DNA of 64,000 nt from assembly GCA_017311185.1 (NCBI GenBank), contig JAESUZ010003526.1, positions 310,001 to 374,000 of the forward strand, in the 5' to 3' direction. The notes under the pieces were generated by a model that was not told where the DNA came from, did not search any database, and worked only from the letters and a program-made list of their open reading frames with translations. Origin of the DNA: Proteles cristata cristata (taxonomy: Eukaryota; Chordata; Mammalia; Carnivora; Hyaenidae). Shown in pieces: positions 10,590 through 20,916 of the stretch. Made by a program: the position numbers and the translations under genes. How positions within the stretch are numbered: the first letter of the stretch is position 1; the number at the start of each line of letters is the position of its first letter.

Positions 10590-10970
10590 GCCAGATGCTC
10601 TCAGCCGGGCCGCCCGAAGAGAGCCAACGCCGGGGCCTCGCGGCCGCCAACGCGCCCCCCCGCCCCCGAAACCGCCCTGTTGTGCCGGGAAACTGTGCCG
10701 CCCGGGACGCTTTGCCTGTGACCCCAACTTCTCCTGGCCTTCTGGGAAATGTAGTCCCCTGTCCCCGCGAAGCGCCTCTTTCCTGGAGCTCGCGACGGCA
10801 TCTCGCGGATCCCAGAGCTGCAAAGTCCCAGGGTCGTGCGCTGCAGTGACTGCCAGTTCCGAGGCGGCTCTTGCCTAGACCCGTCGGCCCCGCTCCCGCA
10901 CCCGGCCCGCAACTGACCTGGCCTCCCTGTTCTTGGCTGGCGGTGGGACTCGGGGGCGGCGGCTGCGGGT
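10590..10970 (-). promoter_or_regulatory. PEMT upstream and 5' UTR region
   Basis: GC-rich, non-repetitive sequence immediately 5' of the PEMT exon. The minus strand is open in the PEMT frame from 10823 to 10571. I see no TATA box in the PEMT direction, consistent with a CpG-island promoter. The exact transcription start cannot be fixed from sequence. Confidence 0.5.
10736..10755 (-). promoter_or_regulatory. ZNF143/SBS-type promoter motif upstream of PEMT
   Basis: The minus strand reads ACTACATTTCCCAGAAGGCC, very close to the ACTACAATTCCCAGAATGC consensus bound by ZNF143 (with THAP11/HCFC1). It lies 165 bp upstream of the chosen ATG, in the PEMT orientation. These sites normally sit within about 100 bp upstream of transcription start, which places the probable start between about 10600 and 10735. 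That would leave the in-frame ATG at 10823 outside the mRNA. Confidence 0.7.
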
Positions 10971-10975
10971 CCTAG

Positions 10976-10984
10976 GTATAAGTA
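10976..10984 (+). promoter_or_regulatory. TATA-like element on the plus strand at the island edge
   Basis: The plus strand reads aggTATAAGTAGC in otherwise GC-rich island sequence, about 400 bp from the PEMT ATG and pointing away from PEMT. It could serve a divergent noncoding transcript, but no exon or splice pattern supports one. A chance match is equally possible. Confidence 0.25.
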
Positions 10985-11184
10985 GCTTCCTGCGCAGCCC
11001 CCTGCGGACTTGGACTTTGGCCCAAACTCGGGGTCCCCCGCCCCCTTCTGGGATTTGCTTTTGTCCAGAGGCGGTGCAGGACGAGCACACTCTGTAGCCT
11101 CCAGCAGAGGCTGCTCCTCGGGACCCTGGGCCCCCGCCCCCGCGACCTCCCTATTCTTTGGCTCAGCCAGAGACACCTCCTCCA

Positions 11185-11480
11185 CTTCTTTGTTCATTCA
11201 TTCTCTCGTTCACTCACCGGGTGCTTGCTGAACTTGTCTGTGTACTGCGGCTACAGTAGGAAACGACACAGATCCCTGCCCTCACTGTGTCCTAACGGAA
11301 GGGACAACACCTGAATAACGGGTTATAACTTGGATACGTTCTATGATGGGAAGACACTGGGGCTACGTCAGATGATAACAAGCCAAAGTGCCTTAGAATC
11401 CCTTGAAGGAGGCCTGCACATAGGAGAAGGTGCAAGACACGTGAAGTCTGAGGGCAGGTCAGATTGGGAAAAGAGAGGTG
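11185..11480 (-). repeat. L2 LINE fragment
   Basis: tttgttcattcattctctcg and ccgggtgcttgctgaac are the reverse of the L2 terminus; the match continues through gatccctgccctcactgtg. It marks the distal edge of the CpG island. Confidence 0.65.
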
Positions 11481-11774
11481 TGTGCAAAGGCCAGGGGGCA
11501 GGACAGAGCTAGGGGTACTTCAGGAATCCAGGGGTGCCGGAGGGGGCACCGCTAGAATGGGGGGAAGGTTAGAAAAGTAGGTGAGGGTTTAGAGGGTCAG
11601 GTCCAAGAAGGCCCCTTCTGTAGCCGGGTGTTACATATACAGGGAAGCAGACTCAGATTCCCAGAGATTTGTGCGGTCACCCAGCGAGCCGCGAGCCCTG
11701 GCAGGACTTTTGTCAGGCCAGCTGCTTCCTGATTTAGCAGATCGCTTCCCTGCCCCTTAGTCCTGAGCGCCTAC

Positions 11775-12085
11775 CAGGCTTGAGCATTTACTGAGCAGCC
11801 ACTGTGTGATTACCCCTGTGCTGACTGCTTTACACGTGGTCCCAACCTTCACCACATCCTTAGGAGGGGTGGGCCCACCAGCGAGTCAGGGAGGGCTAGA
11901 AGGACGCTGGCTTTGGAGCCTGTGCTAGCTGTAGGGCTGCGGGCAAATTTCACTTTCCTCGGAAGTAAAAGGGAAATACACATGGGTAAAACTCAGCACA
12001 CATGATCTGACCCACGTGAAGTACTTCATTACCACCGGCCACAACAGAGCTGAGTACGCAGTGGGTGCTCAAAAGCTGCTTTGCC
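11775..12085. repeat. Two MIR copies, opposite orientation
   Basis: 11775-11880 reads in reverse (gagcatttactgagcagcc, gctttacacgtgg). 11895-12085 reads in sense (ggctttggagcctgtgc ending gcagtgggtgctcaaaagc). The gap 11480-11775 holds no recognised feature. Confidence 0.5.
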
Positions 12086-12589
12086 TCCGAACCAGTTACA
12101 AAAGTCAGGAGGGCTCCCCTCCTCGGGGTGTCAGGCAGGGCCTGCTGGACCCAGAGTCCGTTCTGGGGAGCCTGCCCAGGCAGAGTGCTCCCAAGGGCCT
12201 TTCCCCCACCCCCACCACGTGTCTCCTTTGTCGAAGCCCGTTTTCTCCTGACGTACGTGGCTGCTCTGGTTTTCTTAAAGCCAGAAAAATTAGTCTGTGC
12301 GTGTTTGGTCTCTCTGGGAACAAAGAAAGGTAAATGTCAGAGGTCACACCAGAGCTGATGCAACTAGAGAAATCCACTCCTCCACCCCTAATCCACCCCC
12401 TCCCACCTTCTGCAAAAAGAAAACACCCAGGCATAGAGAAGCCAGACTGCAGCCTCAAATGTGATCGGGGTGGTTCAGATCAAAAGCTTCCTGCTGAAGA
12501 TAGTTTTGGGCAGAAGTCTTTGCCTGACCGTTTGAAAACTCCCAGGTCTGAGAGCTTGCAGAAATGTTCCAGGCCAACCTCTCTCACTA

Positions 12590-12850
12590 GAATATTCCTT
12601 TTTCAGCATCCCGGGCAAATAGGAAAGTCACTTCTGTTTGCATGCCTCAAGTGGTGGGAGACTCATCACTTCCCGAAGGAGCCTTCTCCACTGTTGAATG
12701 GGGTGTGTTTTTATGATACAGACCCAAAGCCACCCTTCCTGAAGTTTTGACAAATAGAGCTCCTTTCTACCCTCAGGGTTATCTCCTTTGCCCCTTGGTT
12801 ACTCCTCAGATATGGGAAGCCATTTATCACAGAACATCTAGTTGGCTCCA
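12590..12850 (+). repeat. Ancient dispersed repeat, family not named
   Basis: gagactcatcacttcccgaa then gagccttctccactgttgaa fits a widespread mammalian consensus (ctcactacc...cagcccattccattgtt...). I cannot assign the family. A second copy of the same type, with young SINEs inserted in it, is at 62560-63310. The stretch 12090-12590 shows nothing recognised. Confidence 0.4.
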
Positions 12851-13034
12851 GGGCAAACAGCTCCTGATGACTTTGCTGGCCAGGAGCTGCACACTTGCTA
12901 CAAAAGGAAATCAAAACTAAAAGCCATTTCTTCATTTCTTCACTGCCTTCCCCCTCTTCTCCCTACCCCGCACTGGCACTGAATCTGGCTGCGTGGCTCC
13001 CAGGAATCACTAAAATGGGCTTCTATTACTACAG

Positions 13035-13215
13035 TTCTCATTTGCATATCGGGTGACTTTGGGTAAAACCTAAGCCTTTCCTTACTCTGAATCTATTTAC
13101 TGTTCGCAAAATAGGTATAATAATATCTCTTGAGCAAGACTGAAATAGGGATTAGCATCTGTGACAAGCACAAAAGTGCCCAACACACAGTGGGTTCTAG
13201 ATGAATGTTTGTGCC
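13035..13215 (+). repeat. MIR
   Basis: gggtgactttgggtaaaacc, then ttcgcaaaataggtataata and caacacacagtgggttctag follow MIR in sense. Confidence 0.6.
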
Positions 13216-13481
13216 CCTCTTCTGTATAAAACTCCACTGCTAAGATCACACTCATAGCACGGGCATGCTGGGATCTAGGGCCAGTCCAGCTCAGAGGCCA
13301 CTGAGTTCCCAGGAAGAGACGGGAAGGTGAGAAGCCAGCATGAGGAGACAGCCTGGGGAGGGGGGCGGGGATGGTAGTGTGGGGCTGGGGGGGACGGCAG
13401 GGGGTAGGTGGAGGGTGTGCAGAATGCACTGGAGGTCACCAGAAACCATATCATCAGCATTCTCTAAAACCAGGATGGTAA

Positions 13482-13668
13482 GGGGCACCTGGGTGGCTCA
13501 GTCAGTTAAGCATCCCACTCTTGATTCCTGCTCAGGTCATGATCACGTGGTCATGAGATCTAGCCTCTGTGTTAGGCCCCTCACTACTTGGGATTCTCGG
13601 TCTCTGTCCTCTGACTCACCACCCACCCCCCAAGAGGCACATACTCACTCTCAAAATAAAGAAAAATA
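13482..13668 (+). mobile_element. SINEC, diverged
   Basis: aggggcacctgggtggctca head, decayed B box, CT-rich region reduced, tail ctcaaaataaagaaaaataa. Confidence 0.88.
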
Positions 13669-13839
13669 AATCAAGGAGAGTAATGAGTCATAGCCACAAT
13701 GCCTAGCACCTCCTTCCTGTATTCAGGCCCCGTTGCCCCAACTCTGCCCGAGTAGCGTCCAGAAACCAGAGAGGAGCAAGTTCGGCGGGAGCCAGGGTAG
13801 GAGCTGGGCTGGGCAGTGCTGGCGGTAATGAGTAAGCCT

Positions 13840-14320
13840 TCCCTTCCTCCCCAGGCCTCCCAGCGGGGCCTCCCTGACCCTTCAGCGTCCACTGAGCAGA
13901 CAACCCCTGCCTTCCTTCTGGCCTCTCTGTGGTTCCCAGAACACCCTGGGCACGCCGTCACCTCAGGGCCTTTGCACACGCTGCCTTTCGCCTTCTGCCT
14001 GGAATGCTCTTCCCTCAATGTCTTCATAGCTCCCTCCCTCCCCTCCTCAGGTGGAGCATCACCTTCTGATCTATCAACATGTCAACCTCCCCCTCCACTC
14101 TCCATCCTCTTCCCAACTTTACTGCTCTCCACAGCCCCTCTAGTCATCTAACAAATTGGTTTAGTTTACTTATTTATCCTGCGTAGTATATGTCTCCCTC
14201 GGTAGAATGTGAGCTTCAAGAGGACGGGAATTCGTATCCCTTTTATACACAATTGTCTCCATGGTATCTGGATCATGCCTGGCATAAAGCGGGCACTCAA
14301 TAAGGAATTAATTAATTAAT
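13840..14320 (+). repeat. L2 LINE 3' end
   Basis: Long sense match: cagggcctttgcacacgctg, tgcctggaatgctcttccct, tagaatgtgagcttcaagag, ctggcataaagcgggcactc, ending aataaggaatt. One of the best preserved L2 copies here. Confidence 0.8.
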
Positions 14321-14331
14321 TAATTAATTAA
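14308..14331. repeat. (AATT)n microsatellite
   Basis: About six uninterrupted AATT units, grown from the terminal repeat of the L2 element. Confidence 0.9.
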
Positions 14332-14489
14332 TAGTTCTACCATGACCAAATTTGAGGTGTTCTGGGCAGACCACTTCTCTGGGCCCCAGTGACCCCGCCC
14401 ATGGAAAGTGGAGACGGATGGGATCTGTGAGGAGGAAATCAAAGTAACAAGTGAGACTCGAAGTCCCCCTCCAGCCCCCCCACCGCCGA

Positions 14490-14565
14490 CTTTCTGACTG
14501 TGGGTCTGGGGCAAGTGACTTACCCTCTCTGATGCTCAGCAGAAGAGAAAATTCTACCTATTAAA
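14490..14565 (+). repeat. MIR fragment
   Basis: tggggcaagtgacttaccct then ctctgatgctcag match MIR in sense. Confidence 0.4.
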
Positions 14566-14576
14566 ACGAACGGCTG

Positions 14577-14834
14577 GGGCGCCTGGGTGGCTTAGTCGGT
14601 TAACGTCCGACTTTCGCTTAGGTCATGATCTCGCGGTTCATGGGTTCAAGCCCCGCGTCGGGCTCTGTGCTGACTGCCAGCTCAGAGCCTGGAGCCTGTT
14701 TCGGAGTCTGTATCCCCCTCTCTCTCTGACCCTCCCCTGCTCACGCTGTCTCTCTCTCTCTCTCTCTCCTAGAAATAAATAAAAATATTTTAAAAAAAAA
14801 TAAAAAATAAAAAAAATTAAATTAAAAAAAAAAT
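14577..14834 (+). mobile_element. Young-subfamily SINEC with long A-rich tail
   Basis: Carries the diagnostic gactttcgcttagg and gactgccagctcag; one base of the head is lost (gttaacgtccg). Perfect 14-bp target duplication aaaacgaacggctg at 14563-14576 and 14835-14848. The tail is about 60 bases. Confidence 0.95.
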
Positions 14835-14879
14835 AAAACGAACGGCTGAGCTCTTAGAGCTCTTGCAAAGCTGCAGGCT

Positions 14880-15000
14880 CAGCTTAAGCCTCGGAACTGC
14901 CCTGTGACCAGGGAAGTGTTCCTCTGATTTTCCAAATGAGGGAACCAGTTCTGGGGAAGGGACTGGCCCACTTCGTCAGCACTTCAAGCCAGCCGGCCCC
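14880..15000 (-). repeat. MIR
   Basis: gattttccaaatgagggaac then cagttctggggaagg is the reverse MIR core. Confidence 0.45.
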
Positions 15001-15109
15001 AAGCCACCCCTGGCCTTTTTAGCACTATGCAATCCTGCCTCCCTAGGATGGAGGAAACGACATAGAAAGCCCACCACAGGGTCCAGCACAGGATCAGCCA
15101 CATTGACCT

Positions 15110-15290
15110 CCCCTCAGTTGCTTCCAGCCACAGGGCCTTTGCATCCCCTCTTCCCTGTCAGGCACACTCTTCCCTGCTCTTCTCGGAGAGCAAGAACATT
15201 TCCTGCTTTGGCCACACTGCATCTCCAGCGCCTGGCACACACCCAGCACCTACCAGGCACTCATCGAATTTACTAAGTGAATCAACGGGT
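15110..15290 (+). repeat. L2 LINE 3' end
   Basis: cacagggcctttgcatcccc, agcgcctggcacacacccag and ctaccaggcactcatcgaat in order. Confidence 0.7.
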
Positions 15291-15352
15291 GAAGGAAGGC
15301 CAAAACTGAATTTTAATCTGGTGAAGTCATCCCTCAAAAAATGGAAACAAAG

Positions 15353-15591
15353 AGGGAGTGCCTGGGTGACTCAGTCAGTTAAGCGTCCAACTCTTGATTT
15401 GGGCTCAGGTCACCATCTCGCAGATCTCGAGATCAAGCCCCATGTCAGGCTCTGCACTGACAGCACAGAGCCTGCCTGGGATTCTTTCTCCCTCGCTCTT
15501 TGCCTCTACCCCACGCTTTCTGTCTCTCTCTCAAAATAAATAAATAAACTTTGAAAAAGTAAGTGGGTGGAAAAAGTTAAAATCTTTTTCT
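15353..15591 (+). mobile_element. SINEC
   Basis: Head gagtgcctgggtgactcag. Seventeen-base target duplication with one difference (aaaaaatggaaacaaag at 15336-15352; aaaaaatggaaaccaag at 15592-15608). Confidence 0.92.
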
Positions 15592-15755
15592 AAAAAATGG
15601 AAACCAAGTAATGATCTTTTCAGACAAACCAAGCCTAAGAGAGATTCACCACCAGCTGGTAGGAGGAAATGACCCAAGTCTGAAGCCCAGGACGGAGGAC
15701 AGAACGAAGAGCCCTGGAAAAAGTAAATCAGAATGAGTATCAGATGGTGAAAATA

Positions 15756-15976
15756 GGGGCGCCAAGGTGGCTCAGTCGGTTAAGCGTCTGACTTCACCTC
15801 AGGTCATGATCTCACGGTTCGTGAGTTCAAGCCCCGCCGTCGGGCTCTGTGCTGACAGCTCAGAGCCTGGAGCCTGCTTCAAATTCTGTGTCTCCCTCTC
15901 TCTCTGTTCCATCTCCACTCATGCTCTGTCTCTCTTTCAAAAATAAATAAACAGCAAAAAAATAAATTAAAAAATT
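15756..15976 (+). mobile_element. SINEC
   Basis: ggggcgccaaggtggctcag head, intact B box. Target duplication agatggtgaaaata / agatgatgaaaata at 15742-15755 and 15977-15990. Confidence 0.92.
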
Positions 15977-16116
15977 AGATGATGAAAATAATAAAAATAT
16001 CTTGCGGGGGGTAAAATGTTTGTCTTGGTAACTGAGAGAAAAACCCTGTGGGGCTACATATTTGAACACTGTGAGGAACCAACTCTATACCATTGATCTC
16101 CTCAGTAATGCCCCTC

Positions 16117-16210
16117 AGGGTACCTGGCGGGCTCAGTCAGTAGAACATCTGACTCCACCCCCAGGTCGTGAGTTCAAGCCCCATGTTGGGTGTGGAGCCT
16201 ACTTTAAAAA
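16117..16210 (+). mobile_element. Short head-only SINE
   Basis: tRNA-related head joined directly to ggagcctactttaaaaaaaa, with no CT-rich middle. Member of the short class also seen at 16446, 21796, 30237, 37553 and 51628. Confidence 0.8.
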
Positions 16211-16445
16211 AAAATATTCTTCCAGCAAGCGCAGAACATACATTCTACTCAAGGTCATGTACGTTTGCCAAAATCAACCATATGCTGGGGCATAAAGCAA
16301 ATCTCAATAGATTTCAAGGGATTGAGATCACGTAGTTTCTTCTCCTACGCACTGGAATGAAGCTAGCAAACAAGCAGATACTCAAAACATCTCTCACGGG
16401 TTTGGAAACTAGACAGTACGTTTGTTCCTTAAGCCCCAAAGATGA
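16211..16445 (+). mobile_element. L1 ORF2 fragment
   Basis: Sense endonuclease-region remnant: gcagaacatacattctactc, accatatgctggggcataaa, tctcaatagatttcaaggg, then gagatcacgta. Flanked on both sides by short SINEs, which probably inserted into it. Confidence 0.65.
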
Positions 16446-16535
16446 GGGGCATCTGACTGGCCACCCTAGATCTCCAGGCTGTGAATTCGAGCTCCACATT
16501 GGGTACAGAGATTACTTAAAAATAAAATCTTAAAA
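16446..16535 (+). mobile_element. Short head-only SINE
   Basis: ggggcatctgactggccacc head with decayed boxes, ending cagagattacttaaaaataa. Confidence 0.7.
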
Positions 16536-16536
16536 G

Positions 16537-16762
16537 GGGCGTCTGGATGGCTCGATTGAGTGTCCAACTTCAGCTTCGGTCATGATCTTTTGGTTCGTGG
16601 GTTCAAGCCCCACGTTAGGCTCTCTGCTGTCAGCATGGAGCCTGCTTTGGATCCTCTGTCCCCCTCTGTCTCTGCTGCTCCCCTACTCTCTCTCTCTCTC
16701 TCTCTCAAAATTAAACATTATAAAATAAAATACTAAATAATAATAATAATAATAATAATAAA
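16537..16762 (+). mobile_element. SINEC with (AAT)n tail
   Basis: ggggcgtctggatggctcga head (internal deletion after it), CT microsatellite, then a tail that expanded into about nine AAT units at 16735-16762. Confidence 0.88.
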
Positions 16763-16769
16763 CCTCAGA

Positions 16770-17250
16770 GATGAGCTCCAGTTCATTCCACCTGGCCCAG
16801 GTGCCCATCCACGTGGCTGAGGGCGTGGGCACGATGCCTTTGGGTCAGGTGACCCACCCCAATGAGCAACAGTGGCCAGGGAGTGGCAAGTGACCAGACT
16901 CTGGGAGAAGATGGCAGTTCCCGTTTACCGGTTAGGTTCCAGAAACACATTGGTGGGGGTGGGGCGGAGCCTTGGGCACCGCTGAATTCTGGGGAACCAA
17001 CAGAACATCAGTCCTGGCCCCAAATGCTGGAAGGTATCAGCAGCTCTTTACCACACAGAGAAAATGCTCAGCGGGGGTGCGCCGGGGAAGGAGGCTGGAA
17101 ATCAATCAGGACTAAGGATTGGGGGCTTCCGCAAAGACACTGCCTTTTGGGGCACGTGGGTCATCTTAATGAGTGAAGACTGGTGTAGGATTATTTCCTT
17201 AGGATTGGCCCAGAAGCAAAGGATCCAGACAGCCGAACTCCCTTCCGACG
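16770..17250. other. Intergenic DNA with no recognised feature
   Basis: No gene or clear repeat. Part may be unrecognised L1 preceding the L1 3' end that follows. Confidence 0.45.
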
Positions 17251-17254
17251 GCTT

Positions 17255-17708
17255 GTGCCTTTGCACCATGTGCAGCGACATGCATGAACTAGAAGGTACT
17301 CTGCTAAGTGGAATGAGTCAGACAGAGAAAGACAAATGCCATAAGTTTTCACTTATATGCAGCATCTAAAAACAAAAGAAGAACAAACAGAAGCAGAGAC
17401 AATACAGAGAACAAGTCCATGGTCACCAGAGGGGAGAGGGAGATGGGGGGGGGAGGGGGATGAGGAAAAGGGGATGAAGGAGAGAGGGAGGACCAGGCTT
17501 CCAGCTCCGGAATGAATAAGCCACGGGATAAAAGGCACAGCCTAGGGAATATAGTCAGTGGTGTTGAAAACAATACCAATGGATGGTGACCGACGGTAGC
17601 GACACTTGCCGTGAGCACAGCGTAGCGCACAGACCTGTCCAATCACTGGGTCGTACACCTGACACTGACATAGCCTCGCACGTCACCTATACTTCAATAA
17701 AAAAATAA
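17255..17708 (+). mobile_element. L1 3' UTR and 3' end
   Basis: Runs from gcatgaactagaaggtactc and gaatgagtcagacagagaaa through a G-rich block (17425-17490) to gggaatatagtcagtggtgt, tcgtacacctgacactgaca and a terminal cttcaataaaaaaat. A truncated sense copy in typical 3'-end order; the G-rich block is the usual L1 3' UTR polypurine tract. Confidence 0.88.
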
Positions 17709-17964
17709 CTCAATAAAGCTTTGTGCCTCTGCAGAAGAGTGAAGTTTCCATTTCCCTGACCTGCCCGCATCAAGGAGTATTATTCCAAACATGGTTACAC
17801 TGATTTAATAGTCGAATAGTTATACCTTACTTAATTTGGTTTTTTTCTCCCATTGCTTACGATGCTGAGCATTTTCCTACGTGCTTTGCTTTTTGCTTAG
17901 AATAATGTTTTATTTGCACTATTTACCAATGCACTTCCCGTGCCTTCTTTGAAAGACTCAAGAG

Positions 17965-18198
17965 CCTTACTCTTTTTTTTTTTTTTTTTAGTTTTTTTCA
18001 ATCTACTTTTGAGAGAGAAAGAGCATGAGTGGGCAGGGGAGTGGGGATCAAAGAGAGAGTGAGACACAGAATCCAAAGCAGGCTCCAGGCTCTGAGCTGT
18101 CAACACAGAGCCCGACGTATGGCTCGAACTCACGAACCAGGAGATCATGCCCCGAGTCAAAGTCGGACACTTAACTGACTGAGCCACCCAGGTGCCCC
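17965..18198 (-). mobile_element. SINEC
   Basis: T20 tail on the left, head ending gagccacccaggtgcccc. The flanking 17709-17965 resembles decayed L1 but cannot be assigned. Confidence 0.92.
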
Positions 18199-18269
18199 AC
18201 GTGAGTATTACTTTTTAACAATCTCTTGAACTTCTATTGACATGAATTGGGCTGCTGAACATTTTAAGT

Positions 18270-18860
18270 GACTAAAAACTTTTACCTGGAAAATTTCCCA
18301 ACCCACCAAAACCTTGCAAGAATTATACAATATACCCATATACACTTCATCTAGGTTTACCTATTATCATTTCCCAGCGTTTGCCTTGTATGTTCATATG
18401 TAATTTTTTTTAGTGTTTATTTATTTTTGAGGGAGAGAGAAAGAGAGAGAGAGTATGAGTGGGGGAAAGCCAGAGAAACAGAGGGAGACACAGAATGTGA
18501 AGCAGGCTCCAGACTCCAAGCTGTCAGCACAAGAGCCCGATGCGGGGCTCGAACTCCTAAACCATGAGATCATGAACCAAGCCGAAGTTGGATGCTTAAC
18601 TAGCTGAGCCACCCAGGCACCCCATATGTAATTATTTTTTTTAATCAACTGTTTGAAAGTAAATTGCAGGCTCTTCCCCACTAAATATTTCAGTGACTGT
18701 TTCCTAAGAACAAAGATGTTTTCCTACGAACCTTCGAAACTGTGACCCAAATCAGGAATTTATTACTGCTACAAGAGCATATCCAACATATAGGTCACGT
18801 TTGGATTTCACCAATTGCACTGAGAACATCCTTCTGGGTGCATTTTCTGGTCTGATCCTG
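18270..18860 (-). repeat. Ancient L1-like 3' region, split by a SINE
   Basis: Pieces such as ctgtttgaaagtaaattgca, agtgactgtttcctaagaac and ggtcacgtttggatttcacc match a widespread mammalian consensus, probably an old L1 3' end. The SINE at 18402-18623 interrupts it. Subfamily uncertain. Confidence 0.45.
18402..18623 (-). mobile_element. SINEC
   Basis: Full-length, reverse. Target duplication catatgtaatt at 18395-18405 and 18623-18633. Confidence 0.93.
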
Positions 18861-18869
18861 GCTCCAGTG

Positions 18870-19670
18870 CAGGCTCTCAGGTGCCTTCGGGCGGCTTTGA
18901 TGTGGAACAGTCCTTTAGCCTGAACTTGTCTTGCACAACACTGAGACTTTGGGAGAGCACGGAGGTATTTTGCAGACCGCCCCTTAGGTGGGTTTAGTCC
19001 CCATGCTTCCCCATAGGCTGTGCCTCTGGGAGCCAGGACAGCACCTAAGGGCAGCTGCGACCCTCCCCCTAGGCGTGATGTCATGTCGCTGCCCATCCCG
19101 GTGTGTGAGCGTCAGATCTCTCCTCGGTATAGGTGTGTGGGGGTTCAGCTATGTTCTTTCTTCTCAGTTTCTGGTCTGACACCGCCCACTGGCACATTCT
19201 TGTTTTCATAAAACTGGGGCTTTGCAGCCCAGCTGGGGAGGGCAGCTCAGGTACCGCCGGGTTCTGGGGGAGCCACCCCTGGAAAGCTGTCACCCCTCCA
19301 CCCCCTCACCAGTGACCCCTGAAGCCTGGTCCATGCATCCTTGTTACACAGCATCCCAGCTGCAAGCTGACTCACTGTATTTACAGATGACCCCAAGGCC
19401 ACCTCCCAGTCTAGCTTCCACCCCTCCTTGGGCCTCAATCTCTCCATCTGTAACAGGAAGTGCCAGGGTTAGAATCCATCCAGTTTCTTGAGGAGGGCGC
19501 TCGGCATTTGAGTGGGACAGTTTTTTGTGGTGTGGGCTGGTCTTACAAATATTGAGTGTCCCCAGCCCTCACTCTGAAATACACCCCACAAACATTTCCA
19601 AATGGCTCTGAGAAGGGGGTTGTGGCCCCCAGTTGGGTGAGAACAGCTAGAGATGACAGCTAGTAATGTC
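18870..19670. other. Intergenic DNA with no recognised feature
   Basis: About 800 bp of mixed composition. Overlapping short open frames on both strands, none resembling a protein family. Confidence 0.45.
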
Positions 19671-19677
19671 AGCTGCT

Positions 19678-19835
19678 GCATACTGAAGACTTCCTATGTG
19701 CTGGCCTCGTACCAAGCACTTGATCTACATCATCCCATTTGTACTGCACACAATTCATTTTACAGATGAAAAAAGCGAGGCCCAGAAAGCTTAAGCAACA
19801 GCCAGGAGATGTCGGAGCCAGAACCTCCTTCCCAG
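19678..19835 (-). repeat. MIR
   Basis: tactgaagacttcctatgtg, then cattttacagatgaaaaaag and cgaggcccagaaagcttaag, the reverse MIR order. Confidence 0.7.
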
Positions 19836-20089
19836 GAAGCCTGACCCTTAATATCCCATCCCGTGCAAGGCTATCTGCCAGTGGAGGCAACATCACATAC
19901 TGGTGGTGAGTCCAGGTTTCAGAGTTAACCCTGAGCATGGGATTGAATTGTCGCTCAGCAAATATTCACCCTCACTCTTCCCCTCCCATTGTGGGGAGAG
20001 CAGACTTCCCTGCACCATCAACTTTGGGCCCCAGGGGCTTGCTGTGGCTAATGGAACGGGAATGGGCATCACTTAAGCATAGCCCCCAA

Positions 20090-20340
20090 ATGTGCTTGTG
20101 TGGTTTGCTTTGCCTTCTGGTGCTCTGCTGACCTGCCATGAGAAGCACAAATCCTGGGTGACCACTGCCCCTTTAGCCTGGGCCAGAGGAAACCAACATG
20201 GCGGAGACCAGCTCAAACTAGACCAGCCAACCCACCCTCACCCTGCAGACACATATAGGAGCATTGACACTTGCCATAAACCCCTGCGTCCAGGCTGGTT
20301 TGTTAGCCAGCATGATTGTAGCAAGAGCTGACTGATACAA
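20090..20340 (+). repeat. Ancient LTR-like dispersed repeat, family not named
   Basis: ggcggagaccagctcaaact, cctgcagacacatatagga and a final agctgactgatacaac resemble the end of a common mammalian LTR-type consensus (...ataactgatacag). Tentative. Confidence 0.4.
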
Positions 20341-20535
20341 CCTGGGTTCTGAGACCAGCTTGGGCAGGTTGTTTTGCCTCTGCAGACCTCTGGGTCCTCA
20401 TCAGCATAATGGTACAATACTAGTACTGATCTTACAGGCTTGTTGCAAGGATCAAAGGTGATGATGCTCTCAGCACAGTGCCTGGCACACAGAAAGCATT
20501 TAGTAAATGTATGCTATTCGTTACTGCTGTCACTG
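20340..20535 (+). repeat. MIR
   Basis: acctgggttctgagaccagc, gcttgttgcaaggatcaaag, gcacagtgcctggcacacag and agcatttagtaaatgt: nearly the full sense element. Confidence 0.75.
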
Positions 20536-20916
20536 CCGTTTCTACGACCGTTAGCTGTGACTGTCAGGATTCGGTAAGGAGCCCTAACCTCCACGCTCAA
20601 GGACACTCTGAGGCTAAGGAATTGGAAGGAGACTTGGCCCTAGGTTAAGAGGAGGGTCCCCTGGGAGCACTCTGCCCTGGTCCCTGAATTGCCCCCTCCC
20701 CGACCCGTACTCCCCACAGTGAGAGCATCTGCAGTGGGCTGCCTGGGCACCAGATGGCTAAGTGCTTGCTGGCGAGGCGTGGCCGGGTCAAAGTGACCCA
20801 CAGGCCACGGGAAACTCAGGGCCAACCTGTTTCCCCCTCCTTCCGCCCAGGACTTAGGTAACCAGCGCTTTCAGATTGCAGGCTGGAGCCCAGCTATGGA
20901 GCACAGCCTGCATGTG

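Larger units (their letters stand above)
9890..11160. promoter_or_regulatory. CpG island over the PEMT promoter, exon 1 and start of intron 1
   Basis: CpG dinucleotides are frequent across this interval, while flanking DNA is CpG-poor apart from young SINEs. It contains PEMT exon 1, several GC boxes (CCGCCCC around 10344-10387) and individual motifs listed separately. Bounds are by eye. Such islands usually mark broad, constitutively unmethylated promoters, often with divergent transcription. Confidence 0.85.

Noticed and set aside
10572..10823. N-terminal extension of PEMT from the in-frame ATG at 10823
   Set aside because: It lies upstream of the ZNF143-type site and so probably upstream of the transcript start; the extension is arginine/glycine-rich with no known counterpart.
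10601..11197. 198-codon open frame, minus strand over the PEMT promoter
   Set aside because: Different frame from PEMT exon 1, begins near an L2 and crosses the likely transcription start; long frames are expected in a CpG island.
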